This document shows, piece after piece, positions 50,847-59,405 of a stretch of DNA of 64,000 nt (within the stretch, counting starts at the first letter, position 1; each line of letters begins with the position of its first letter). The notes beneath the pieces were generated by a model. It searched no databases, was not told the DNA's origin, and was given only the letters and a program-made list of their open reading frames with translations. The DNA lies in contig NZ_JAYKPK010000005.1 in NCBI RefSeq assembly GCF_035117555.1, positions 62,001 through 126,000 of the forward strand, written 5' to 3'. The position numbers and the translations under genes were made by a program. This DNA comes from Yoonia sp035117555. GTDB taxonomy: Bacteria > Pseudomonadota > Alphaproteobacteria > Rhodobacterales > Rhodobacteraceae.

Positions 50847-53800
50847 GCGTCTTCTACCTCGATCACGCCAGTCAGACTGCGCAAAGCGCCTTTGATCTGC
50901 GGATTGACCGGAAACGGCTCGCCCAGATCAATCTCGACCTCGCCGGGCAGGTCATCGCCCATCAGGCAGACAAAGACCGATCCGCGCGCCGCGCGCACGC
51001 CATCGCGGGCGGCATTGGCGAGGATACTGGCGACCGTCGCAATTGCATCCGGCCGGTCGATGAACACCCGCAACCCGGCCGATCCTGCATCCGCCACGAC
51101 AGAATCGATCGGCGACACCGACCGGCCCAGCAATTTGAGCTGATCCGCCTCCATCGTCGCCTCGCATTGCAGCACGATCTGGGATCCCGTCTCCAGATGT
51201 TCGCGGGCGAGCTCCAGCGTGTCGGAAAACATCGTCACCTCATATTGCCCGGTCGGATCGGATAATTGCACAAAGGCAAAGCGGTTGCCGCGCGCCGATT
51301 TGCGTTCCTGCCGCCCCGACACGGTGCCCGCCATCTTCACAATCGTCGCACCTTTTTCAGCGCGCGCGATCACCTCGTCCAGCGTCATCACCTGTTTGCG
51401 CTTCAGCGCAGACATGTAGTCATCCAGCGGGTGCCCGGACAGATAGAAGCCGATCGCCTTGAATTCCTCGGCCAGCCGCTCCGCAGGCAGCCAGTCATCG
51501 CCAAAGGCGAGGCGCGGTTCCGGCAGATCCTCGCCCGCGTCACCGAAGAGCGACACTTGGTTGGAGGATTTCTGGTCATGGATCGCCGCCGAATAGGCAG
51601 TCAACGCATCCAACGACAACATCACCCGCCGCCGGTTCGGGTCGAGCCCATCGAAAGCCCCGGCCCGTGCCAGCATTTCCAATGACCGTTTGCCGACGCG
51701 TTTCAGATCACAGCGGCGGGCAAAATCATAGAGGCTGACAAAGGGTTTGTGGGCTGCATCTCCGGGGCTTTCGCCACTGTGTTGCGGTCCCGGAGCAAGT
51801 CCGAAACTGCGTGGCTCTGCGTCGCCATCGCGCCCCGCGACGATCAGCTTCATCGCCTCGACCCCGACATTTTTCAAAGCACCCAAAGCATAGACCAATT
51901 TCTGATCCTGCACGTCGAACATCGCCTGCGAACGGTTCACGCAGGGCGGGATGTAATCGATCCCCAGCCCCTTTTTTACCTCTTGAAAATAGACGCCCAG
52001 CTTGTCGGTCAGATGGATATCGCAATTCATCACCCCGGCCATGAATTCGACAGGATGGTTCGCTTTCAGCCAAGCCGTCTGATAGCTGACCACGGCATAG
52101 GCGGCGGCGTGGGATTTGTTGAAACCGTAATTGGCGAATTTTTCCAGAAGGTCGAAAACCTCGCGCGCCTTTTTTGGCTCGACCCCGTTGTTCTTGGCCC
52201 CAGCCTCGAATTTAGGGCGTTCCTTGGCCATCTCCTCGGCAATCTTCTTACCCATCGCGCGGCGCAGCAAATCGGCCCCGCCAAGGCTATAGCCCGCCAT
52301 GACCTGCGCGATTTCCATCACCTGTTCTTGGTAAACGATGATGCCTTGGGTTTCCTTCAGGATATGGTCAATTGAGGGATGGATCGATTCCAGCTCCTTG
52401 ATCCCGTTCTTCACCTCGCAATAGGTCGGGATATTCTCCATCGGGCCGGGCCGATACAGCGCCACCAGCGCGACGATATCCTCGATACAGGTCGGCTTCA
52501 TGCGCTTGAGCGCATCCATCATGCCGGAGCTTTCCACCTGAAACACCGCGATGGTCTTGGCGCTGGCATAAAGCGCATAGGATTTGTCATCATCGAGTGG
52601 GATCGCCCCGATGTCATATTCAAACCCCACGGGTGGCTGATAGAGCACATCACCATCCGCTGCGATATTCAGGCTGCGCCCGGCCTTGCGGATCAATTCC
52701 ACCGCATTCTGGATTACCGTCAAGGTTTTCAGGCCCAGAAAGTCGAATTTGACCAGCCCGGCCTGTTCGACCCATTTCATGTTGAATTGCGTGGCAGGCA
52801 TGTCGGACCGCGGGTCCTGATACAAAGGCACCAGCTCATCCAGCGGTCTGTCGCCGATCACCACACCTGCGGCATGGGTGGATGCGTTGCGCAGCAGCCC
52901 CTCAACCTGTTGGGCGTAGGTCAGCAGGCGCTGCACGACCTCTTCATTCTTCGCCTCTTCACGCAGGCGCGGTTCATCGGCCAAAGCCTTTTCGATGCTG
53001 ACGGGTTTGACGCCCTCAACCGGGATCATCTTGGACAGACGGTCCACCTGCCCATAAGGCATCTGCAACACACGGCCCACGTCGCGCACGGCAGCCTTGG
53101 ACAAGAGCGCACCGAAGGTGATGATCTGGCCAACCCGGTCGCGGCCATATTTGTCCTGCACATAGCGGATGACTTCTTCGCGCCGGTCCATGCAGAAATC
53201 GATGTCGAAATCGGGCATGGACACACGTTCAGGATTCAGGAAGCGTTCGAACAGCAAGGAATAGCGCAAAGGGTCCAGATCGGTAATCAACAGCGCATAG
53301 GCCACCAGGGAGCCGGCCCCGGACCCACGCCCGGGACCAACCGGAATGCCGTTATCCTTGGCCCATTTGATGAAATCGGCCACGATCAGGAAATAGCCGG
53401 GGAACCCCATGCCTTCAATAATGCCGAGTTCAAAATCGAGCCGTTTTTCATAGTCCTCCACAGGTGCCGCATGCGGGATCACGGCAAGCCGTGCTTTCAG
53501 CCCTTCCTGTGCCTGCCTGCGCAATTCGGCGACCTCGTCATCAGCGAATTTTGGCAGGATCGGCGCGCGTTTATAGGCTTTGAAGGCGCAACGCTTGGCA
53601 ATCTCAATCGTATTGTCCAAAGCCTCTGGCAGATCGGCAAACAACGTCGCCATTTCACGGGGCGATTTGAAATAATGCTGCGGCGTCAGGCGGCGGCGGG
53701 GTTCTTGTTGATCGACATAGGCACCATCCGCGATGCAGATCAGCGCATCATGCGCCTCATAAAGGGCCGACTTGGGGAAATAGACATCGTTGGTCGCCAC

Positions 53801-54418
53801 CAGCGGCAGCCCCTTGGCATAGGCCATTTCGATATGGCCGCGCTCTGACATGCGCTCCGCATCGGGCAGGCCGCCGTCGCCGGGGTGGCGTTGCAATTCA
53901 ACATAAAGCCGTTCGGGATAGATCGACGCCATCTGATCAAACAGCATATCCGCCTTGGCCTGCTGGCCATGCCGCAACAAACGCCCGATGGGGCCATCAG
54001 GCCCGCCGGTCAGGCAGATCAGACCGGCGCTGTATTGCGCCAGTTCCGCAACAGTGACCTGCGGCAATTGCCCGGCGGCATCCAGATAGGCGCAGGAATT
54101 CAGCTTCATCAGGTTGAGATACCCAGCCTCATTCTGCGCCAGCAGGACGATGGGCGCAGGTGCCTCTGGCCGTTTACCCGGCTCGGGGGTCGTATAGGTC
54201 AGATCAATCTGGCAACCGATAATCGGCTGCACGCCCGCCTTGGATGCATATTCGGAGAATTCCAGCGCGCAGAACATATTGTTGGTGTCGGTCACGGCGA
54301 CCGCCGGCATCCCCATGCCCGCCGCCAAAGGGGCCAGCGATTTGACTGGCACCGCCCCTTCGAGCAAGGAATATTCGGTATGTGTGCGCAGGTGGATGAA
54401 TCGGGGATGATCTGTCAT
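50843..54418 (-). CDS. dnaE: DnaE, DNA polymerase III alpha subunit
   Basis: A 1191-residue C-family polymerase. The PHP domain opens FIHLRTHTEYSLLEGAVPVK. The palm holds VGPGRGSGAGSLVAYAL and the catalytic aspartates in PDFDIDFCMDRREEVI. Later LVALYRPGPMENIPTY and ANYGFNKSHAAAYAVVSYQT are canonical, and an OB fold lies near the C-terminus (VSGRQERKSARGNRFAF). Residues about 866-893 (GDAEPRSFGLAPGPQHSGES and following) look like an extra segment before the helix-hairpin-helix part. The start MTDHPRFIHLR at 54418 is clear. Confidence 0.95.
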   Translation of the reverse strand: MTDHPRFIHLRTHTEYSLLEGAVPVKSLAPLAAGMGMPAVAVTDTNNMFCALEFSEYASKAGVQPIIGCQIDLTYTTPEPGKRPEAPAPIVLLAQNEAGYLNLMKLNSCAYLDAAGQLPQVTVAELAQYSAGLICLTGGPDGPIGRLLRHGQQAKADMLFDQMASIYPERLYVELQRHPGDGGLPDAERMSERGHIEMAYAKGLPLVATNDVYFPKSALYEAHDALICIADGAYVDQQEPRRRLTPQHYFKSPREMATLFADLPEALDNTIEIAKRCAFKAYKRAPILPKFADDEVAELRRQAQEGLKARLAVIPHAAPVEDYEKRLDFELGIIEGMGFPGYFLIVADFIKWAKDNGIPVGPGRGSGAGSLVAYALLITDLDPLRYSLLFERFLNPERVSMPDFDIDFCMDRREEVIRYVQDKYGRDRVGQIITFGALLSKAAVRDVGRVLQMPYGQVDRLSKMIPVEGVKPVSIEKALADEPRLREEAKNEEVVQRLLTYAQQVEGLLRNASTHAAGVVIGDRPLDELVPLYQDPRSDMPATQFNMKWVEQAGLVKFDFLGLKTLTVIQNAVELIRKAGRSLNIAADGDVLYQPPVGFEYDIGAIPLDDDKSYALYASAKTIAVFQVESSGMMDALKRMKPTCIEDIVALVALYRPGPMENIPTYCEVKNGIKELESIHPSIDHILKETQGIIVYQEQVMEIAQVMAGYSLGGADLLRRAMGKKIAEEMAKERPKFEAGAKNNGVEPKKAREVFDLLEKFANYGFNKSHAAAYAVVSYQTAWLKANHPVEFMAGVMNCDIHLTDKLGVYFQEVKKGLGIDYIPPCVNRSQAMFDVQDQKLVYALGALKNVGVEAMKLIVAGRDGDAEPRSFGLAPGPQHSGESPGDAAHKPFVSLYDFARRCDLKRVGKRSLEMLARAGAFDGLDPNRRRVMLSLDALTAYSAAIHDQKSSNQVSLFGDAGEDLPEPRLAFGDDWLPAERLAEEFKAIGFYLSGHPLDDYMSALKRKQVMTLDEVIARAEKGATIVKMAGTVSGRQERKSARGNRFAFVQLSDPTGQYEVTMFSDTLELAREHLETGSQIVLQCEATMEADQLKLLGRSVSPIDSVVADAGSAGLRVFIDRPDAIATVASILANAARDGVRAARGSVFVCLMGDDLPGEVEIDLGEPFPVNPQIKGALRSLTGVIEVEDA
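51741..51823 (-). repeat. possible inserted segment inside dnaE
   Basis: On the dnaE strand this low-conservation stretch contains CTCCGGG (51789-51795) and CCCGGAG (51760-51766), a 7-bp inverted repeat 22 bases apart. It is unlike repeat copies A-E. It is translated as about 27 residues between conserved DnaE segments. Confidence 0.35.
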
Positions 54419-54506
54419 CGGCCAAAGGTAGCGGATGGGCGCGCAGGCACAAGGGCGTCCGGGCATCACGCTTGACTTGGAACGCCATCACCTGACACTC
54501 AGCCGG

Positions 54507-54803
54507 ATGACTGACAAACTCGATTCCTTCTTTGGTGCGATGGCCGATCCGACGCGCCGCGCTGTGTTGCAACGCCTTGCCGCTGGCCCGGCCAGTGTCA
54601 GCGAGTTGCACAAGCCGCATAAAATGGCGCTGCCAACCTTCATGCGGCATCTCAAAGTGCTGGAGGACAGCGGCGTTGTCAGGTCCGTGAAACGAGGCCG
54701 GGTGCGGACTTGTCAGTTAGAGACTGAACCTTTGATCGAGGTGCAAGGCTGGCTCGCCTGGCAGCGGGCGATCTGGGAAAACCGGGATGCGCCCCTGCCC
54801 TGA
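54507..54803 (+). CDS. ArsR-type winged-helix regulator
   Basis: A 98-residue ArsR/SmtB-like regulator. LDSFFGAMADPTRRAVLQRL and ALPTFMRHLKVLEDSGVV give the helix-turn-helix. The C-terminal GWLAWQRAIWENRD is typical of the subgroup often found with SRPBCC proteins; no metal-binding cysteine motif is visible. The effector is unknown. Its ribosome site is weak. It lies 160 bases before xdhA and could regulate it, but may be independent. Confidence 0.82.
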   Translation: MTDKLDSFFGAMADPTRRAVLQRLAAGPASVSELHKPHKMALPTFMRHLKVLEDSGVVRSVKRGRVRTCQLETEPLIEVQGWLAWQRAIWENRDAPLP

Positions 54804-54964
54804 GATCCGCCCAATGTTTGAGCGAAAGCAACGCTGTGTGGCATTCCGCGCCGAAAACCCTTGCAAAGCGGCCTGCCTGCCGGTTTGATACGCTCTAATC
54901 TCGGGCAGATGTCTACGCCGCATCGACATTTGGCACCCCTCGGGTCTGGTAAGGCGGCAGGTCT

Positions 54965-56326
54965 ATGACAATGGAAGTGACGTTTCTTCTGAACGGGGAA
55001 ACCGTCTGCGTTGCGGCGCAGCCGACGACGACCCTGCTCGACTGGCTGCGCAACGTGCGCGGGCTTTGCGGCACCAAGGAAGGTTGCAACGAAGGCGATT
55101 GCGGTGCCTGCACGGTGATGGTGACGGATGCAGGCGGGGCGAAATCGCTGAACGCCTGTATCCTGCTGCTGCCGCAATTGCATGGCAAGGCGGTGCGCAC
55201 GGTGGAAGGGATCAGCGGCCCGGATGGCGCGCTGCATCCGGTGCAACAGGCGATGATTGATCACCACGGATCGCAATGCGGGTTCTGCACGCCGGGTTTC
55301 GTGGCGGCGATGGCGGCCGCGCATCTGGCGGGCCGGACAGATCATGACGATGTGCTGGCGGGAAATCTGTGCCGCTGCACAGGTTACGCGCCGATCATCC
55401 GCGCGGCCAAGGCGGCAGAGGATGCCCCGGTGCCGGGTTGGATGCAGGACAAGGCACCTGTGGTCGCGGCGGCAGCCTATGCGCCGGAAACACTTGATGA
55501 ATTGGCGACGTATTTTGCTGCCAATCCGAATGCGACGCTGGTTGCCGGGGCGACAGATGTCGGCCTGTGGGTGACCAAGCAACTACGCGATCTGGACAAG
55601 CTCGTGTTCCTGCACCGTTGCGCGGATTTGCAGCACGTGACTTTGACTGATGAGGTGATCCATATCGGCGCAGGCGTCACGATGGCGCAGGTGTTGGGGA
55701 TGATGGGTGAATATCACCCATCCTACGCGGAACTGATCCGCCGCTATGGCTCTGACCAGGTGCGCAATGCCGCGACGATTGGCGGTAATGTCGCCAATGG
55801 GTCGCCCATCGGGGATAACCCCCCGGCGCTGATCGCGCTCGGGGCGACGCTGCATCTGCGGCATGGAGAAACGACGCGCGAGATGCCGATTGAGGATTTC
55901 TTTCTGGAATACGGCAAGCAGGACCGCCAACCCGGCGAATTGGTGACCGGCGTCACCCTGCCCCGCCATGCGCCCGACCTGCGCTGCTACAAGATATCGA
56001 AACGGTTCGATCAGGATATCTCTGCTCTTTGCGGGTGTTTCAATGTCACAGTCGCGGATGGGATTGTGACCGCTGCCCGGATCGCCTTTGGCGGGATGGC
56101 GGGGATACCTGCGCGTGCCAGCAAGGTGGAGGCAGCGCTGCTCGGACAGCCTTGGACCCAGGCGACAATTGATCTGGCGGCCAAGGCTTTCGCCGAAGAT
56201 TTCACGCCGATGACCGACATGCGCGCCTCTGCCAGCTACCGGCTGCAAACGGCACAGAACCTACTGCGCCGCTATTTCGCGCAAAGCCAGGGTCAGGCCG
56301 CCAATGTGCTGGAGGTCAGCGCATGA
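54965..56326 (+). CDS. xdhA: XdhA, FAD/2Fe-2S subunit of xanthine dehydrogenase
   Basis: A 453-residue small subunit. Iron-sulfur cysteines lie in LCGTKEGCNEGDCGACTV (first cluster) and in CGFCTPGFVA with NLCRCTGYAPI (second). The FAD-binding domain (about residues 180-450) holds VAGATDVGLWVTKQ and ATIGGNVANGSPIGDNPPAL. It passes electrons from the molybdenum subunit to NAD. Two ATGs open the frame (54965 and 54971). It overlaps xdhB by four bases. Confidence 0.95.
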   Translation: MTMEVTFLLNGETVCVAAQPTTTLLDWLRNVRGLCGTKEGCNEGDCGACTVMVTDAGGAKSLNACILLLPQLHGKAVRTVEGISGPDGALHPVQQAMIDHHGSQCGFCTPGFVAAMAAAHLAGRTDHDDVLAGNLCRCTGYAPIIRAAKAAEDAPVPGWMQDKAPVVAAAAYAPETLDELATYFAANPNATLVAGATDVGLWVTKQLRDLDKLVFLHRCADLQHVTLTDEVIHIGAGVTMAQVLGMMGEYHPSYAELIRRYGSDQVRNAATIGGNVANGSPIGDNPPALIALGATLHLRHGETTREMPIEDFFLEYGKQDRQPGELVTGVTLPRHAPDLRCYKISKRFDQDISALCGCFNVTVADGIVTAARIAFGGMAGIPARASKVEAALLGQPWTQATIDLAAKAFAEDFTPMTDMRASASYRLQTAQNLLRRYFAQSQGQAANVLEVSA

Positions 56327-58671
56327 GCATCGCCAAACCTCTGCCCCATGATGCCGCGCATCTGCATGTCACCGGCACAGCGCGCTATATCGACGATATC
56401 CCGACGCCTGCCGGCACGTTGCATCTGGCCTTTGGCCTGTCGGAGATCGCCAAAGGTGTGATCACCGCGATGGGCCTTGATGCAGTGCGCGCGGCCAAAG
56501 GCGTTGTCGCGGTCCTGACCGCGGCTGATCTGCCTTTTGCCAATGATGTGTCACCCTCGGCCCATGATGAGCCGCTTTTGGCAGTTGAGCATGTGCATTA
56601 CCTCGGTCAGCCGCTCTTTCTCGTGGTGGCCGATAGCCATCTGGCCGCGCGCAAGGCGGCGCGGTTGGGCAAGGTCACGATTGATGCGCAAGAGCCGATC
56701 CTGACCATTGATCAGGCCATGGTCGCGGACAGCCGGTTCGAGGATGGCCCGCGCATCTGGACCAAGGGTGATGTAGATGCGGCGCTCACCGCTGCGCCGC
56801 GCCGCTTGTCGGGCCGGATCGATATGGGCGGACAAGAGCATTTCTACCTCGAAGGGCAAGCCGCCCTCGCCCTGCCGCAGGAAGGCGGGGATATGGTGGT
56901 GCAAAGCTCCACCCAGCATCCGACCGAAATCCAGCATAAAGTGGCAGAGGCTTTGGGCCTGCCGATGCATGCGGTGCGCTGCGAAGTGCGCCGGATGGGC
57001 GGCGGTTTTGGCGGCAAGGAAAGTCAGGGCAATGCGCTGGCAGTGGCCTGTGCGGTCGCGGCGCGGCTGACCGGCAAGCCCTGCAAAATGCGCTATGACC
57101 GTGATGATGATATGATGATCACCGGCAAGCGGCATGATTTCCGCATCAGCTATGATGTCGGCTTTGATGATGACGGCCATCTGCTGGCGGTGGATTTCAT
57201 CCAGATCGCGCGCTGCGGCTGGGCGCTGGATCTATCCTTGCCGGTGGCGGACCGGGCGATGTTGCATGCGGATAATGCCTATCATCTGCCGGTGGCGCGG
57301 ATCACCTCGCACCGGCTCAAGACCAATACGCAATCGGCCACAGCCTTTCGTGGTTTTGGCGGACCGCAGGGGGTTTTGGGGATCGAGCGGGTGATGGATC
57401 ATGTCGCGGCAGAGCTGGGGCTTGATCCGGTGCTTGTGCGACAGCGGAATTTCTATGCGCCAATGGCGGATGGGGGGCTGTCTGCCCCCCACGGTGCTGC
57501 GCACCTTCCCCCCGAGGATATTTCCACTCGGACGATGGAAAGGCAGACCACGCCTTATCACATGCCGGTGACGGATTTTATCCTGCATGGGCTGACGGAA
57601 CGGTTGCTGGAGACGGCGGATTACCATGCGCGTGTGGCCGCAATTGCGCGCTGGAATGCGGATCAGCCGGTGTTGAAGCGAGGGATCGCCTTTAGCCCGG
57701 TGAAATTCGGGATTTCGTTCACGCTGAGCCATCTCAATCAGGCGGGCGCTTTGGTGCATGTCTATCAGGATGGCTCGGTCCATATGAACCATGGCGGCAC
57801 CGAGATGGGGCAAGGTCTGTTTCAGAAGGTCGCGCAGGTTGCGGCAGCGCGGTTCGGGATCGACGTGGCGGCGGTCAAGATCACCGCGACGGATACGGGC
57901 AAGGTGCCGAATACCTCGGCAACGGCTGCGTCCTCGGGGAGTGATCTGAACGGGATGGCCGTAGCCAATGCCTGTGATATTATCCGCAACCGGATCGCCG
58001 CCTGTCTGGCGGAACTGCATCAGGCGCGCATTGAGGATGTGCATTTTGCCGATGGGAAAGTACATATCGGTGGCGAGGTGATGACCTTCGCCAAAGCCGC
58101 CCAAACAGCCTATTTCCAGCGCGTCAGCCTGTCGGCGACCGGGTTTTACAAGACACCGGGGTTAAGCTGGGACCGGATCAAAGGCGCAGGCACGCCGTTC
58201 TTTTATTTTGCCCAAGGTGCGGCGGTGACCGAAGTGGTGATCGATACGCTGACCGGCGAGAACCGGATTTTGCGCGCTGATCTGTTGCATGATGCGGGGG
58301 CATCGCTGAACCCCGCAATTGATATTGGACAGGTCGAGGGGGCTTATGTTCAAGGGGCGGGCTGGTTGACGACCGAGGAACTGGTCTGGGACGACAAGGG
58401 CCGTCTGCGCACCCATGCGCCTGCAACCTATAAAATCCCCGCCTGTTCGGACCGGCCTGATGTCTTCAACGTGGCGCTATGGGATCAGCCCAATCCGGCA
58501 CAGACAATCTATCGGTCCAAAGCGGTGGGGGAGCCACCGTTCATGCTGGGGATTTCCGCGTTCCTCGCGCTATCGGCAGCGGTGCAGGCCTGCGGGCCGC
58601 ATTATCCTGATTTGCAGGCCCCTGCCACGGCAGAGGAAATTCTGCGCGCTGTGCAAAGGGCGCGCGGATGA
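56323..58671 (+). CDS. xdhB: XdhB, molybdenum subunit of xanthine dehydrogenase
   Basis: A 782-residue molybdopterin subunit. QEHFYLEGQAALALP, GGGFGGKESQGNALAVA and FRGFGGPQGVLGIER are Moco-binding segments; the catalytic glutamate lies in AVGEPPFMLGISAFL near the C-terminus. It hydroxylates hypoxanthine and xanthine. Residues about 384-407 (GGLSAPHGAAHLPPEDISTR and MERQ) are encoded by a dispersed palindromic repeat. xdhC overlaps its end. Confidence 0.95.
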   Translation: MSIAKPLPHDAAHLHVTGTARYIDDIPTPAGTLHLAFGLSEIAKGVITAMGLDAVRAAKGVVAVLTAADLPFANDVSPSAHDEPLLAVEHVHYLGQPLFLVVADSHLAARKAARLGKVTIDAQEPILTIDQAMVADSRFEDGPRIWTKGDVDAALTAAPRRLSGRIDMGGQEHFYLEGQAALALPQEGGDMVVQSSTQHPTEIQHKVAEALGLPMHAVRCEVRRMGGGFGGKESQGNALAVACAVAARLTGKPCKMRYDRDDDMMITGKRHDFRISYDVGFDDDGHLLAVDFIQIARCGWALDLSLPVADRAMLHADNAYHLPVARITSHRLKTNTQSATAFRGFGGPQGVLGIERVMDHVAAELGLDPVLVRQRNFYAPMADGGLSAPHGAAHLPPEDISTRTMERQTTPYHMPVTDFILHGLTERLLETADYHARVAAIARWNADQPVLKRGIAFSPVKFGISFTLSHLNQAGALVHVYQDGSVHMNHGGTEMGQGLFQKVAQVAAARFGIDVAAVKITATDTGKVPNTSATAASSGSDLNGMAVANACDIIRNRIAACLAELHQARIEDVHFADGKVHIGGEVMTFAKAAQTAYFQRVSLSATGFYKTPGLSWDRIKGAGTPFFYFAQGAAVTEVVIDTLTGENRILRADLLHDAGASLNPAIDIGQVEGAYVQGAGWLTTEELVWDDKGRLRTHAPATYKIPACSDRPDVFNVALWDQPNPAQTIYRSKAVGEPPFMLGISAFLALSAAVQACGPHYPDLQAPATAEEILRAVQRARG
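57472..57543 (+). repeat. dispersed repeat, copy E, inside xdhB
   Basis: A perfect 7-bp hairpin (GGGGGGC, loop TGTCT, GCCCCCC at 57472-57490) is followed by CCCCCGAGGATATTT (from about 57509). The tail CTCGGACGATGGAAAGG is close to that of copy C (CTCGGAAGATGGAAGG). At about 72 bases it adds 24 in-frame codons. Confidence 0.72.
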
Positions 58672-59405
58672 TCCCGATCCGCATCACCGTGGCCAGCACC
58701 GCCGGATCGGCCCCGCGCGAGGCAGGCACACAGATGCTGGTCTGGCCCGACCGCACCGAAGGCACGATTGGCGGCGGCGCATTGGAGTGGGACGCGATGG
58801 CCGAGGCGCGGCGGATGCTGGCGGAGGGTCGCAGCAATCATCGGGCGGTGATCCCGCTGGGACCTGCCTTGGGGCAATGCTGCGGCGGGTCGGTGACCTT
58901 GCTCTGGGAACAGACAGCGGCGCTGGATGAGCCTTTGCGCCGGCCACTGTGGATTTATGGCGCAGGCCATGTGGGCCGGGCGATTTTGCATGTGATGCAG
59001 CCTTTGCCCGATTTTGCGATCACATGGGTCGATGTCGCGGCGGACCGGTTTCCGCAGACGGATGTGACGACGCTTGTCGCTGTCGATCCGGTGCAGGCTG
59101 TGCGCCATGCGCCGGATGATGCAGCACATCTGATCCTGACTTATTCGCATGCGCTTGATCTGGCGCTGTGCCATGCCATCTTGCAGCGCAGTTTCGACTC
59201 TGTCGGGTTGATCGGATCGGCCACCAAATGGGCGCGGTTTCGCACCAGATTGGCGGCTTTGGGGCATGCGCCGGCCCAAATCGCGCGCATTGCCTGTCCG
59301 ATTGGTGACACATCTTTGGGCAAACATCCCGCAGCCCTTGCGCTTGGCGTGGCAGCCGCCATGATCAGACCGCAGACGCACCAAAGCAAGGAAAGCCGCG
59401 CATGA
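58668..59405 (+). CDS. xdhC: XdhC, xanthine dehydrogenase accessory protein
   Basis: A 245-residue XdhC family protein. The N-terminal segment VASTAGSAPREAGTQMLVW and GTIGGGALEWDAM are diagnostic. A Rossmann part begins LWIYGAGHVGRAILHVMQ. XdhC binds and sulfurates the molybdenum cofactor and hands it to XdhB. Starts and ends in ATGA overlaps with xdhB and the ABC ATPase gene. Confidence 0.93.
   Translation: MIPIRITVASTAGSAPREAGTQMLVWPDRTEGTIGGGALEWDAMAEARRMLAEGRSNHRAVIPLGPALGQCCGGSVTLLWEQTAALDEPLRRPLWIYGAGHVGRAILHVMQPLPDFAITWVDVAADRFPQTDVTTLVAVDPVQAVRHAPDDAAHLILTYSHALDLALCHAILQRSFDSVGLIGSATKWARFRTRLAALGHAPAQIARIACPIGDTSLGKHPAALALGVAAAMIRPQTHQSKESRA

Noticed and set aside
57472..57490. GGGGGGC/GCCCCCC hairpin as an internal terminator in xdhB
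   Set aside because: No T-tract follows and the downstream xdhB domains are intact. It is better explained as part of the in-frame repeat.
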